A stretch of DNA of 64,000 nucleotides from WLMZ01 sp963732585 (GCA_963732585.1 CAVSZY010000003.1:620001-684000); one strand, 5' to 3'. Shown: positions 50,145 to 60,309, counted from the first letter of the stretch. The notes: generated by a model from the sequence alone, not told the origin. Numbers and translations are program-made.

Positions 50145-52123
50145 GAACCGGCCCCATGGCTGGAGCGAATCGCCTCGGCAACGAAGGCGACGACGTCGGG
50201 CGCTTCGGTGAGCAGCATGTGTGAGCCGTCGGGGCGGAACGTCGAGCCGAACTCGCCGCCGGGGCGGTTGATCACGAAGCTGGCCAGATCGGCGCTGTCG
50301 ATGTGCGGCGAGGCGGCTGCAAGCTCAGCGATCAGTTGGTTGTAGCGATCCATCCGCGCTGGATCCTCTTCGGCGAAACGCTCGATCTCCGGTGGATTTG
50401 GCGGGTCGACATGCGGGTGGGTCATCCACAACACCCGCGAACCGGCGTCACTGAACTGGGCGGCGAAGGACGCCATCGACGTGCGCAGCCAGGCGTCGTA
50501 GCCGGGCTCGCCGATGTGCTGCCAGCGTCCATCGACCTGCCGGTCGCTGAGGTCGCCAAGGCCGCCGACGATGACCACCACCTGCGGTTGGAAGCGCTGC
50601 ACGATCGGCCCGAGGGCGCCGAGCCACTCCCGACAACCCGGCCTTCCGAGCGGGAACTCCTCGCCTAGGTAGCGAATCGGGGTGATCGGGGCCACGCCGC
50701 AGCCGACCCCCGACGAGGGCTGGACATCGACGCCGTTGACGTCACCCCACATCTGCTCCATACCGGTGCCGACGAACCACGATTGTGAGTCGCCGACGAC
50801 GAGCACCCGGGCCGGCAGGGTCGGGTCGATCGAAGAGGTGACGGGATCGTTGGGGCCGATCTGGGGTAAGGCGGCGAGAGCGTCCTGTTGCAGCTTGATC
50901 GCCTCGGTGTCGATCAACGCGCCGACGACCGGCGTGGGGGCGAAAGCGGCGATAGCCAGGCCGGTGGCACCGAGCAGTGCGCAACCGCGCACCAGACGTC
51001 GACCCGGCCACATCGCCGAGGTCAGGATCGGGTTTTCGAAGAGGCGATAGAGCGTCTCGGCGATCAAGGCGGTGACCGCGACGCGCACGATGAACAGCGC
51101 CAAGCTGGCCAAGCCGACGTTCTCCCGGTCGAGAAAGACGAAGACCGGCCAGTGCACGAGGTACAAGGTGTAGGCCCGCTGGCCAATCTGCACCAGCCAG
51201 GGGTGGGAGAGCAGCGCCGATGCGCCACGGTGCGGATCGGCGCTGGAGTAGGCCATCAGCACGCAGGCCATGATGGCGTTGAGCAGGGTCGCGCCGCGGA
51301 ACAGGTAGTCGTTTTCGAGTCCGACGGACAACCAGAGTATGAAGTTGGCGGCCAGCAGTGCCAAGCCCGCAATGCGGCCAGGGGAGCTACGGATCCAGCT
51401 GCTGAGCCGCGGTACGAGTGGTGACGACAACCAGAAGGCCGCCATCGCTGCGCCGAGCAGAAATTCCCCAGCGCGAGCCTCGGTGGCGTAGTAGGCCCTG
51501 GTGTTGCCGCCGACAGAGGTCCAATACACCGACATGGCGAAACTGGCCAGCGCCAAAACGGCGAGCACCGGAGCGGCGAAACGTCGCACCCGTGACGATC
51601 GCAAGATCAGCAACAACAGCAGCGGGAAGACGATGTAGATCTGTTCTTCCAACGACAGCGACCAGGTGTGCTGCAGCGGCGAACGTTCGGCGAAGAGGTT
51701 TTCGTAGCTGCTGCCTTGGGCGATGAGGTGCAGGTTGGTGCCATAGAACACAGCCCAGAAGAACGACGCTGCGCTGAGACCACGGGTCGGGCTGGGGAAC
51801 ACCGCCCAGAACAGGGCGATCAGGGCGAAGACGGCGAGCGCTGTCGGCATCAACCGCCGGAAACGCCGGGAGTAGAAACGCTTGAGCGAGATCGTGCCGC
51901 TGCGGTTCGCCTCGCCGAGCAGCAGACGGGTGATCAAAAACCCGCTGAGGGTAAAGAACATCGAGACGGTGAGAATGCCGCCGCCAAAACGGGCTCCGAA
52001 CAGCGGCAAACCGTGGTGATAGAGCAACACGAGGGGAAGCCCGATGCCGCGCAGCCCGTCGAGAGCTGGCAGGCGGGCGAGCTTTCCGGGCGCGCTATAA
52101 CCCCGACCGTCGCTGTTCGCCAC
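50141..52123 (-). CDS. OafA-type acyltransferase with C-terminal SGNH domain
   Basis: 660 residues, intact. Membrane acyltransferase-3 domain (LPALDGLRGIGLPLVLLYHH, SLKRFYSRRFRRLMPTALAV, LQHTWSLSLEEQIYIVFPLL, AYTLYLVHWPVFVFLDRENV), about 10 helices, then an extracellular SGNH domain: ARVLVVGDSQSWFVGTGMEQ (GDS), VVVIVGGLGDLSDR, and STFRPDGSHMLLTEAP (Asp/His). Same architecture as O-antigen and peptidoglycan O-acetyltransferases. The natural target here is not known but the glycan locus context favours a surface polysaccharide. Confidence 0.85.
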   Translation of the reverse strand: MANSDGRGYSAPGKLARLPALDGLRGIGLPLVLLYHHGLPLFGARFGGGILTVSMFFTLSGFLITRLLLGEANRSGTISLKRFYSRRFRRLMPTALAVFALIALFWAVFPSPTRGLSAASFFWAVFYGTNLHLIAQGSSYENLFAERSPLQHTWSLSLEEQIYIVFPLLLLLILRSSRVRRFAAPVLAVLALASFAMSVYWTSVGGNTRAYYATEARAGEFLLGAAMAAFWLSSPLVPRLSSWIRSSPGRIAGLALLAANFILWLSVGLENDYLFRGATLLNAIMACVLMAYSSADPHRGASALLSHPWLVQIGQRAYTLYLVHWPVFVFLDRENVGLASLALFIVRVAVTALIAETLYRLFENPILTSAMWPGRRLVRGCALLGATGLAIAAFAPTPVVGALIDTEAIKLQQDALAALPQIGPNDPVTSSIDPTLPARVLVVGDSQSWFVGTGMEQMWGDVNGVDVQPSSGVGCGVAPITPIRYLGEEFPLGRPGCREWLGALGPIVQRFQPQVVVIVGGLGDLSDRQVDGRWQHIGEPGYDAWLRTSMASFAAQFSDAGSRVLWMTHPHVDPPNPPEIERFAEEDPARMDRYNQLIAELAAASPHIDSADLASFVINRPGGEFGSTFRPDGSHMLLTEAPDVVAFVAEAIRSSHGAGS

Positions 52124-52133
52124 GGCGTCCAGA

Positions 52134-55100
52134 TTAATCGCCGCCGTCGCGATCGTCGTGCAACGCGGACATCGCGGCGATGGCGATCAGCAACACGGCC
52201 GCCAGCGTCGGGCGGTGATAGCGCTCCCAGTTCGCTGGCCAGCCGAAATATGCCGCAGGACGGTCGTTGTGCACCGTGGTGACGATCTTGAAAGCGATCC
52301 AGGCAAACCAACCGAGGCCGACCAACCCGCACAACCGTGCTCGGCGCAGCCCGAGCGCAGCGCCAGCGACGATCGCACCGACGATCAGCCCGTGGCGGGT
52401 GGCGATGACCGACATGCCGATCGCCGTCGCGCTGATGGTCAACTCGAGGCCATCTCGCCTGCTGGTGCTGAGCCACGGGGCCAACAGCTGCGGTCGAGAG
52501 ATCACCGGAGCCAAACGTGGTCGGCGGTCGAGGCCGAGAAACAACAGGCAGGCCAACACGCCGAGGGCGGTGATCAGCTGGCTGAAGCGCAGGGTGCGTT
52601 GCGGAGAGAAGGCGAGCTCGATGGTTCGGTCCTGTGTCGACGGTGCCAAGAACCAGCCGTTGAAGCCGCCGTCGACGAGCACGGGGTCGCCGAGGTCGAC
52701 CTCGGCCCCGAGCGGCGACGCCGTGGCTGCCGCCCAGGCAGTGTTGTAACCCTCGCCAAAGACCAGCCAGCACCCCGCAGGGCAGGCCGTGACGGCAACG
52801 GTTGCCGAGGTGTCGCTGCGTTTGACGACGGTCAGCTTGGGTGCCGGATCGCTCGTTTGTGGCGCGGCGATCGAGGCGCAGCGGTAGGCACACGAGTCAA
52901 CACCAGGCGATCGATGTCGACACCGGTGACGCTGCCCGGGGAGGTACTGATCTCGACGATGCCATCTGTTGTCGTCAGCGCGTTGTCGCTGCAGATTTCG
53001 ACCTCGAACGCTCGGCCGGTCAGGAGGTCGGCGACGCGGCCGCGCAGGCGCACCTCGAACGGTTGCGCATTGACCAGCATGAGGTCGCGGCGACAGCCAC
53101 TGTCGAACGTGTCTGGCATGGTCGCCGGGGCAAACGCTGGGCTGGTGAGTTCGTTGATCGCCGCTGGTTGCTGCGCCATGCCTGAGGCGATGGTGCCGTT
53201 GTCATTGTCATCAGTGTCGACGATCGTCACCGTCAACACGTCGGCAGTGACCAGTTCGGCGAATAGAGCCAGGTTGGTTCCGGAGGCGATCGTGGCGATC
53301 TGCGATGTGCCGCCAGCTTCGAGGCGCAGCTCGCTGACCCGTGTGTAGCCGCCAATCGCTTGGCTGACCTCGATCGAGGTCAGGGGGATGCCCGGCAGGG
53401 TTGGAATGGTGATCGTGCTGCCGATGGCGCCATTGTCGGGGGTGATCCACGCCGTGTCCATCGATCCGTCGGTCGCCGCCCACCCACCGGCGCTGGCGTT
53501 GCCGGGCTGGCGGGCGTCGGCGACGGCACCGGTCCAGCCGAGCAACTCGGCGAGCACGGCGTCCGAGCTGCGTTGGTGCAGCCTGGCGGTGAGCTCGGCG
53601 CTGAACGAGCTGGCTGCGTCGAGGGTGAATCGCCGAGCCATCGCCGTTTCCGGGTCGCGTCGCACCGGGTCGCGTGGATCGACGCGCAATCTGGTCATCA
53701 CCACCTGTAAGGAGGCTGATTCCGAGAGTTCGTCGAGGGCATCTTGGGGCAGCAGCGTCAGTTCGCGCGTCGCTGCGAGTCCAGCATCGATTTCGGCAAA
53801 ACCGACGCCGTCGTCGGCGATGGTCACCTCTGGCGAGTGCTCGACCGCGTCGATGGTGATCGTCGCCGAGGTCACCGGTTGATCGAACGTGATCCGCTGC
53901 CCGGTACCCGAGCGCGACGACGTGTCGAGGGCGAGTTGTGTGGCAACGAGATCGGGGCTGGTGACGGTGATGCCGCTGATCCACCGGTCGGCGCTGGACT
54001 GGGCCTGGAGCAACGTGAGCGAGGAGACCTCGTCGTTGAATGTCAGCGTGATCGACTCGCCGAGGGGATCGCCGCGCTCGGCGACGATCCAGGCCGTGGT
54101 CGGATCGCTATCGATGGCGAACACGGCGCGATCCTCTGGACGATAGGCCAACGGCTCGCCATAGGCCGAGGCCACTGCGGCGACATCGCCGACGTGTACC
54201 GCCCGAGTTTTGCTCTCGGCGGTGTCGGTGGCGAAGACCGGCAGGCGCTCATCGGCCGAGTCGAAACGGGTGACCCCCGGCGTTGGCTGCCCGTCCTCGG
54301 TGAAGCCGCTGACGTCTTGTGCACCTCGCCACTGGTGGGCGCGGTCACGGTTGGAGTCGGTGACGATCACCCGCTGCGCAGCACGCAGATCGGCGGCGGT
54401 CATATCGGCCGAGTAACGCAACAGCTCGCGGCCATCGATCAGGTTGGCGGCGGCGGCGTCGACAACCCCATCGCCGCTTCCGGAGACGACGACGACATCC
54501 GATTTCAGCCTGGTGATCGCCTGCGGCTGCTCGACAGCGACCAGCTCAACCGGGGCCATCCCAGACTCGGCCAAGGCCTGACCGTAGGCCACCGGCGGAG
54601 CTGTGCCGCCCGCACCGACCACGACGGCGCGGGTCTGCGCTGGATCCGCCGATCCAAAGCGTTGGGAATCGATGTCGTTGGCCAGCCAAATCGTGTCGGC
54701 ACCAAACAGGCGAGCGATCGGGGCCACCGCCGCCGGTTCGGCGATGCCGGCCTGGAAGCGGTCGTCGAAGGCGTAGAGCAAATCCATCGCTGCCGGGCTG
54801 CCCAGCGGTGTCCAGTCACGGGTGATCTCGGCCCGTTCGGTGAGGCCGGTCAGCGGCGAATCGACGGTGTATCCCCAGTCGAACGCCGCTGATTCCGACG
54901 ATGGCAGCCGCAACACGCGCCCCGGCTCCAAGGTGCTGCTCTCTGATGAGCTGTCGAGGGCCGCAGCCGCCTGTTGCCAGGCCTGCGGGGGATCTTGGTC
55001 GTGGAGCAGGTTGGCGTCGACGAATTGCATGTTGCGTGGCGCGCCGATGTTGGCGATGGCCAGCAGTGTGACCAGGAGTGGCACACCACTGGCGAGAACG

Positions 55101-56339
55101 CGCCGTGCCCGCTCGGGGAGACGACGCCAGCGGTGCTCGCTGAAACCCTGGACCAAGGCGGCAGAACCGAGGGCCAACCCGAGGATCAACAAGGGCGCAG
55201 CGCGGGTGCTCGAACGCATCGCCAGGCTGAGCCCGCTGCGCGTGTCACGGGTGAGAAGGCGGGTCAACGGCGACGGGTCATCGATCGGGTGAACGCCGAC
55301 ACCGAGCACCAAGCCGACCAAGACCAGCAACGCCGCGTAGCGCCGATGGGTCCAGCGGCTGACCACGAGACCGGTGAGCCCGACCGCCACCAGGGCAAAG
55401 GCGATGGCCACGGAGCGCCCGGCGACCATGTAGCGCTCGGCGGCGCTGGTGGTGAATCCTGCCGAATCACGTACATAGGCCAACCAGTAGCCCCAGCCCG
55501 CGCAGCACCTCCGGTGCCAGCGACGTCGTCGAGACGGCTTCCAGCGTCTCGGTGTAGCCGAGGACGTTGGCGCCGTGGCGACCTTGTATGGCGACCATCG
55601 CCATCCAATTAGCGCAGACCAATAGCGTCAAGACGCCGATGCGCAGCGCCGTGGTCACGGCGCGTTGCCAAGTGATGATCGACGACTTGGCGGCGTGTAC
55701 CAACCACAACACCGGTGCTGGGGCGATCAGCAGGGTGGCCGTGGCGTTCACCGAGCCAACGGTGAACATCACCAACCCAAACCACGCTGCGTCGCGCCAG
55801 CGGGTCTGCGTTGCGGCGCGCACGGTCAAGCCGACCAACCAGCCGAGGCCGGCCCATGGCAGCAACATCACCGAGGTACGCGACAGATAGGGCAGGACGT
55901 AGGGCGAGAACTGATAGATCGCCGCGGCACAGAGCAAGGCATGGCCGCGAATTCCGAGATGTTTGGCGGCGAATCGGGCGCCGAGCCCGGCGGCGAAGAG
56001 CACGGTGCCGATCCACAAACGGTGGGTCACCCAATCGGGCACCCCGAGTCGATCAAAGGTCCAGTACCAGGGGCCGGTGGGCCACAGGTAGGCCGATGTT
56101 TGATGGGGAACGGAACCGGCGAATTGACTCGGATCCCAGGCCTGGGTCGCCCGGCCCATCAATCCGCCGGGATCGAGATACAAGAAGAGCTTGGTGTCGG
56201 CCGGAATCCGGCCGTGATGTGCGCTCAGCGCCGGGAGGTAGGCGAACGCGGCAAGCACCAACGTGTGCACCGCAACCTGCGAGCGAGTCAGCGCCGAGGG
56301 CAGCCTGCGTGGTGTCGGGTCGATCGGTGTCTCGGTCAT
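52134..56339 (-). CDS. aftD: AftD-like alpha-(1->3)-arabinofuranosyltransferase (two frameshifts)
   Basis: About 1400 residues, the usual AftD length. The N-terminal DUF3367 membrane domain (ALTRSQVAVHTLVLAAFAYL, LYLDPGGLMGRATQAWDPSQ, TSAYLWPTGPWYWTFDRLGV) carries the GT-C acidic motif. A frame change near 55495 joins it to a long extracellular region (beta-rich, carbohydrate-binding-like modules such as EPLAYRPEDRAVFAIDSDPT and TAWITPDNGAIGSTITIPTL). A second near 52870 joins ACPAGCWLVFGEGYNTAWAA and four last helices. In mycobacteria AftD adds alpha-1,3 branches to arabinan from decaprenylphosphoryl-arabinose. Its presence links this locus to the dprE1/dprE2 genes. Confidence 0.82.
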
Positions 56340-56410
56340 ACGGGAGCGCAGGTCACACTGTGCGACGGCAATCTAACACGGGTAGTGCATGCTGATGATG
56401 GCATCTGCGG

Positions 56411-56416
56411 TAGTGT
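56411..56416 (+). promoter_or_regulatory. -10 box TAGTGT, leaderless start of GT2
   Basis: TAGTGT is 8 nt before the GTG at 56425 with no SD. This supports GTG 56425 over the upstream ATG at 56389. Confidence 0.45.
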
Positions 56417-56424
56417 GCGTCACC

Positions 56425-57174
56425 GTGTATCCGGTGGTTGTGGTCCCCACATATCAGGAGGCCGACAACATCGTCCGTTTCCTCGATGCCGTGCGCCTCA
56501 GCGTTCCCGAGGCGCACATCGTCGTCGTCGACGACAACAGCCCCGACGGCACGGGGCGCCTTGCCGACGAGGCCGCCGCCCGCTTGGGCAACGTCACGGT
56601 GTTACATCGCCAACGCAAGAACGGCCTCGGCAGCGCCTATCGCCATGGATTTCAGCACGTTCTCGACGCCGATTTCGATGTCATCGTGTCGATGGACTGC
56701 GACTTTTCGCACGATCCGCGAATGGTGCCGAAGTTGATCGCCGAGATCGCCAACGGTGCCGATGCTGTGATTGGTTCGCGCTATGTCGCCGGCGGCGGCA
56801 CCGTCAACTGGCCCTTCCATCGGCGGATGCTGTCACGCTGGGGAAACCGCTACACGGCCGGTGTGCTGGGCATGAAGGTGCGTGATTGTACATCCGGCTT
56901 CCGGGCCTATAGCTCCACTGCGTTGCGGCGCATCGAGCCGACCTCGACAACCGCGGAGGGCTACGCCTTTCTCACCGAGTTGGCCCGCCGACTTGTGGCC
57001 AATGATCTGTGCATCACCGAGTACCCGATCACCTTCGTCGATCGCGAGTACGGCACGTCGAAAATGAGCGGTCGGATCATCGCCGAATCGATGCTGCTGG
57101 TCACCCGGTGGGGAGTGGCCGATCGCTGGCGACGGCTTAGGGGATCGCTCCGAGCACGCCGTACAGGCCGGTAA
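56425..57174 (+). CDS. Polyprenyl-phosphate mannosyltransferase (DPM1-like GT2)
   Basis: 249 residues from GTG 56425. Family-2 glycosyltransferase without the C-terminal membrane domain, like the Ppm1/DPM1 catalytic subunit. N-terminus YPVVVVPTYQEADNIVRFLD, then VVDDNSPDGTGRLADEAAAR, HRQRKNGLGSAYRHGFQHVL, the DxD-type motif SMDCDFSHDPRMVPKLIAEI, and DCTSGFRAYSSTALRRIEP. It makes polyprenyl-phospho-mannose from GDP-mannose, the donor for mannosyltransferases outside the membrane. It ends 38 bp inside the convergent PIG-V-like gene. Confidence 0.88.
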   Translation: MYPVVVVPTYQEADNIVRFLDAVRLSVPEAHIVVVDDNSPDGTGRLADEAAARLGNVTVLHRQRKNGLGSAYRHGFQHVLDADFDVIVSMDCDFSHDPRMVPKLIAEIANGADAVIGSRYVAGGGTVNWPFHRRMLSRWGNRYTAGVLGMKVRDCTSGFRAYSSTALRRIEPTSTTAEGYAFLTELARRLVANDLCITEYPITFVDREYGTSKMSGRIIAESMLLVTRWGVADRWRRLRGSLRARRTGR

Positions 57175-58381
57175 GGGTCACCAACCCGGCAGTACACAGC
57201 CCAAGGGCGACGGTCCACATCTCGTGAACCTCGGATACCCCGGGCGACTCTGGCTCGTGCGCCACCTCTCGCTGACGAAGCCACGCCGCAGCGCTGATCA
57301 GTAGCGGAAAGGCGGTGTACAGAAATCTCGGGCGGGCGGTCACCGTGCTCGGGGCCAGCATCAACACGAGGACAACGGCGACATAGGCGACCATCGGTGC
57401 GGGAAGTCGATGGCGGGTAGCGAAGAAGATCAGCATCAGCATGGCCACGAACGACACCGCGGTGATGATGTCGGTGGGTGAGGACAACGGATGCACGAAG
57501 GCGTCGATGGTGTTGCGAATCGCCGTCAACCCGAAGCTGGTGCCTTCGTCCCAGGCCTCACCCTGGGTGCGAAACCAGGCCTTGGCCTCGCCGGTGCGCC
57601 GCCACAGGAACAGGTGAAAGCCGATGAAGCCGAGCGGTGCGATGGCCGCGGCGAGCAACGCCGACCACTCTCGACGTTGGCGGATGGCGATCAACGCGGC
57701 CACGGCGCAGGCGACGATCAGGGCGATCCCGTTCGGTCGTGTCGCTGCTCCGAGTGCAGCGCACAGCCCGGCGATCGCCCAGGCGCGGCGGTGCAGGGCG
57801 AGTAGGCAACCCGCCGCGGCAGCCAACATCAGCGGTTCGCTGTAGGTGAACGAGAGCACGAAGCTGCCGGGAAAGAACCCAGCAAGCAGCATCGCCCGGT
57901 AACCGACATGTTCGTCGTAGAGGTCGCGGGCCAACTGCCCGACGAGCACGACGAACAGTGCGCCGAGCACAAAGTTGGTCGCCAGACCAGCGATCACGTC
58001 GCCGCCGGGAAAGACCATGTTGACGTAGCGAACCAGCGTCGGGAACCCGGGGAAGAAGGCGGTACGGGCTTGGTAGTCGTCCCACGTGACGTTGACCGGG
58101 ATCGACGACGGGTAGCTGTCGCGGACGATCGCGTAATACCACTTACCGTCCCACGAGGTGAGCACATCGGTGATCTTGCCGAGGGCATTCGACGGCCGTG
58201 GAATGCCGTCCTCGCGGTCGGCGACCACCGATTGGGCGGCGACGATGGCGGCCCCAGCGATCACGCACAGGCGGGAGATGAGATAGCCGATCAGCCCGCG
58301 GCGAACGAGCCGGGTCCAGGCCACGGTGCTGGAACCGTCGCCGTGGGCTTGTTGGTGCTCAGTAGTGGGTGTGTCGGTCAT
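57137..58381 (-). CDS. PIG-V-like mannosyltransferase (GT-C)
   Basis: 414 residues. Membrane protein with about 10 helices. N-terminus STVAWTRLVRRGLIGYLISR, first outer loop with ITDVLTSWDGKWYYAIVRDS (acidic WDGxWY catalytic loop), then YQARTAFFPGFPTLVRYVNM. LSFTYSEPLMLAAAAGCLLA and AALGAATRPNGIALIVACAV are family blocks of PIG-V (GPI mannosyltransferase 2). It is the natural user of the donor made by the adjacent GT2. It is divergent from AlkA and preceded by a TAGGTT box at 58424-58429 on the minus strand. Confidence 0.85.
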   Translation of the reverse strand: MTDTPTTEHQQAHGDGSSTVAWTRLVRRGLIGYLISRLCVIAGAAIVAAQSVVADREDGIPRPSNALGKITDVLTSWDGKWYYAIVRDSYPSSIPVNVTWDDYQARTAFFPGFPTLVRYVNMVFPGGDVIAGLATNFVLGALFVVLVGQLARDLYDEHVGYRAMLLAGFFPGSFVLSFTYSEPLMLAAAAGCLLALHRRAWAIAGLCAALGAATRPNGIALIVACAVAALIAIRQRREWSALLAAAIAPLGFIGFHLFLWRRTGEAKAWFRTQGEAWDEGTSFGLTAIRNTIDAFVHPLSSPTDIITAVSFVAMLMLIFFATRHRLPAPMVAYVAVVLVLMLAPSTVTARPRFLYTAFPLLISAAAWLRQREVAHEPESPGVSEVHEMWTVALGLCTAGLVTLTGLYGVLGAIP

Positions 58382-58444
58382 CGTTGTCGGCGCCCTCGCC
58401 AGTGCACAGCGAAGGGCGCAGAGAACCTAACAGTTCGCGTGCGA

Positions 58445-59350
58445 TCAATAGCGATGCATCGGTTGGATGCGTTGCCGTGGGCCAAACTTGGGGGCGCCGT
58501 GCCCGCCGCGCTGCAGCAGGCGAATGACCCGGTTGCGCTGCCCGGCATACGGCGCGAGTAATTCCAACATCTGCTCGTCGGTGCCCCGAGGCTGGCCGCT
58601 CAATGCCCAGGCCACCGTGTTCTTGATATGAAAGTCGCCGACAGCGACGGCGTCCGGGTCGCCGAAGGCCGCGGCGACGGCTACTGCCGCGGTCCACAGG
58701 CCGACGCCGCGCAACAACAGCAGCTTTTCCGTGGCTGTCGGCGCGTCGGTGGTCGACCACTGGCGGATGCGTTCGTCGTGGCGTGACACGGTACGAATCG
58801 CCTCGGCACGCTTGGCCTCGATGCCATAGGGGTGATACCACCACGCTGGCTTGTCGGCCAGCCGTTGCGCTAATGGCGGCAAGCGCAACGCCGGATTGGG
58901 TCCTGGCGCTGGGTCGCCGAGTTCCCGGCACAGCATCATCCATTGCCGCTGGGCTTCGCCAACGGTCACCCGTTGGCCGAGGATCGCTGGCACGAGTTCG
59001 TGGTTGAGTGTGCCACTGGCGGCGAAGCGAAGGCCCGGCTCGTCGCGTTGCGCGTGCAGAATCTTGGGGTGGCTCTCCGGTCCGAAGTGGTAGCCGGGAT
59101 CGACGAGGCCAGCCATCGCTGGCACTCTGGCCGACAGCCAGGCAGCGCCGTCGCCCCACGCCTGAGCGGTGACGGCGCTCGCTGTCCAACGAATACGCAC
59201 GGTGCCCGGGCCATCGGGGGTGTAGGTCGCTCGCCAGAAATCGTTGCTGGTGAGTTTGGTGGTCGGGTCAGACCCGCCGAGGCGAAGGCTGCGCAGTGCA
59301 CCCCCGACGTCGATCAGGGGGTCGCGATCGAGGTGCAGCGATTCGCTCAA
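58445..59350 (-). CDS. DNA-3-methyladenine glycosylase II-like (AlkA, HhH-GPD)
   Basis: 301 residues. Base-excision glycosylase. The N-terminal domain (FWRATYTPDGPGTVRIRWTA) precedes the helix-hairpin-helix motif KLLLLRGVGLWTAAVAVAAA with the catalytic Asp in DAVAVGDFHIKNTVAWALSG. TTG start at 59350, overlapping the stop of the ABC ATPase by 4 nt (TTGA), so it appears to be the last gene of the oligopeptide operon. It is the second alkyl-purine glycosylase in the window besides the AAG-type at 9423. Confidence 0.85.
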   Translation of the reverse strand: MSESLHLDRDPLIDVGGALRSLRLGGSDPTTKLTSNDFWRATYTPDGPGTVRIRWTASAVTAQAWGDGAAWLSARVPAMAGLVDPGYHFGPESHPKILHAQRDEPGLRFAASGTLNHELVPAILGQRVTVGEAQRQWMMLCRELGDPAPGPNPALRLPPLAQRLADKPAWWYHPYGIEAKRAEAIRTVSRHDERIRQWSTTDAPTATEKLLLLRGVGLWTAAVAVAAAFGDPDAVAVGDFHIKNTVAWALSGQPRGTDEQMLELLAPYAGQRNRVIRLLQRGGHGAPKFGPRQRIQPMHRY

Positions 59351-60309
59351 GCCTTCAGCGGAAAGTGGCAGGCGACGAAGTGATCTTCGCCGATCTGGGT
59401 CATCTCCGGGATTTCGTCTTTGCACCGTTGCTGTGCGGCCGGGCAGCGCGGATGGAAGCGACAACCCGATGGCGGCGAGACAGGGGAGGGCGGCTCTCCG
59501 GCGTTGACGATCACCGGGACAGCGACGGTTGGATCTGGAACCGGGATCGAGCGCAGCAGCAGGTCGCTGTAATGGTGCGCCGGAGCCCGATACAACTCGT
59601 CCGAGGGAGCGAGTTCGCAGATCTTGCCGAGGTACATCACCGCCACCCGGTCGCTGATGTTCTTGACCACGGCGAGATCGTGGGCGATAAAAATCAGCGT
59701 CAGTCCGTAGGCCTTCTTCAGGTCTTCGAGCAGATTGATGACCTGGGCTTGGACGCTGACGTCGAGGGCCGACACCGGTTCGTCGCAGACGATCAAGGCC
59801 GGATCGAGTACCAGGGCTCTGGCGATGCTGATGCGTTGGCACTGGCCGCCGCTGAACTGATGCGGACGGCGATCGGCGGAAATCTCCGGGTCGATACCGA
59901 CGTCTTCGAGCACCTTGTTGACCCGCGCTAAGCGCTCCTCGGCAGTGCCGATTTTCCAGATATTGAGCGGCTCCATGACGATGTCTCGAACCTTGCGTCG
60001 CGGATTCAGCGACGAGATCGGGTCTTGGAAGATCATCTGCACGTTGGTGCGCAACTGGCGCATACCCTCGCCTTGCAGCGTGGTCAGCTCGGTTCCTTCA
60101 AAGGTGATCGAACCGCTGGTTGGACGGGGGAGTTGGATGATCGCCCGGCCCGTCGTCGACTTGCCACAACCGGATTCACCGACGATGCCCAACGTCTCGC
60201 CGCGGCGAACGTCGAAGCTGATCCCGGACACGGCGTGGACTTTGAGCCCCGTTCGGCCAACAGGAAATTCGACGACGAGGTCGTGTACGGACAGCAGATT
60301 GTCAGCCAT
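59347..60309 (-). CDS. oppF: Oligopeptide ABC transporter ATP-binding protein (OppF/DppF-like)
   Basis: 320 residues from ATG 60309 (the longer frame to 60378 runs antisense into the next gene). Walker A GIVGESGCGKSTTGRAIIQL, signature HQFSGGQCQRISIARALVLD (an uncommon Cys in SGGQCQR), Walker B LIVCDEPVSALDVSVQAQVI, and the C-terminal oligopeptide-family Fe-S-like motif region GCRFHPRCPAAQQRC. Energises peptide uptake with the second ATPase. Starts 1 nt over the stop of oppD. Confidence 0.93.
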   Translation of the reverse strand: MADNLLSVHDLVVEFPVGRTGLKVHAVSGISFDVRRGETLGIVGESGCGKSTTGRAIIQLPRPTSGSITFEGTELTTLQGEGMRQLRTNVQMIFQDPISSLNPRRKVRDIVMEPLNIWKIGTAEERLARVNKVLEDVGIDPEISADRRPHQFSGGQCQRISIARALVLDPALIVCDEPVSALDVSVQAQVINLLEDLKKAYGLTLIFIAHDLAVVKNISDRVAVMYLGKICELAPSDELYRAPAHHYSDLLLRSIPVPDPTVAVPVIVNAGEPPSPVSPPSGCRFHPRCPAAQQRCKDEIPEMTQIGEDHFVACHFPLKA

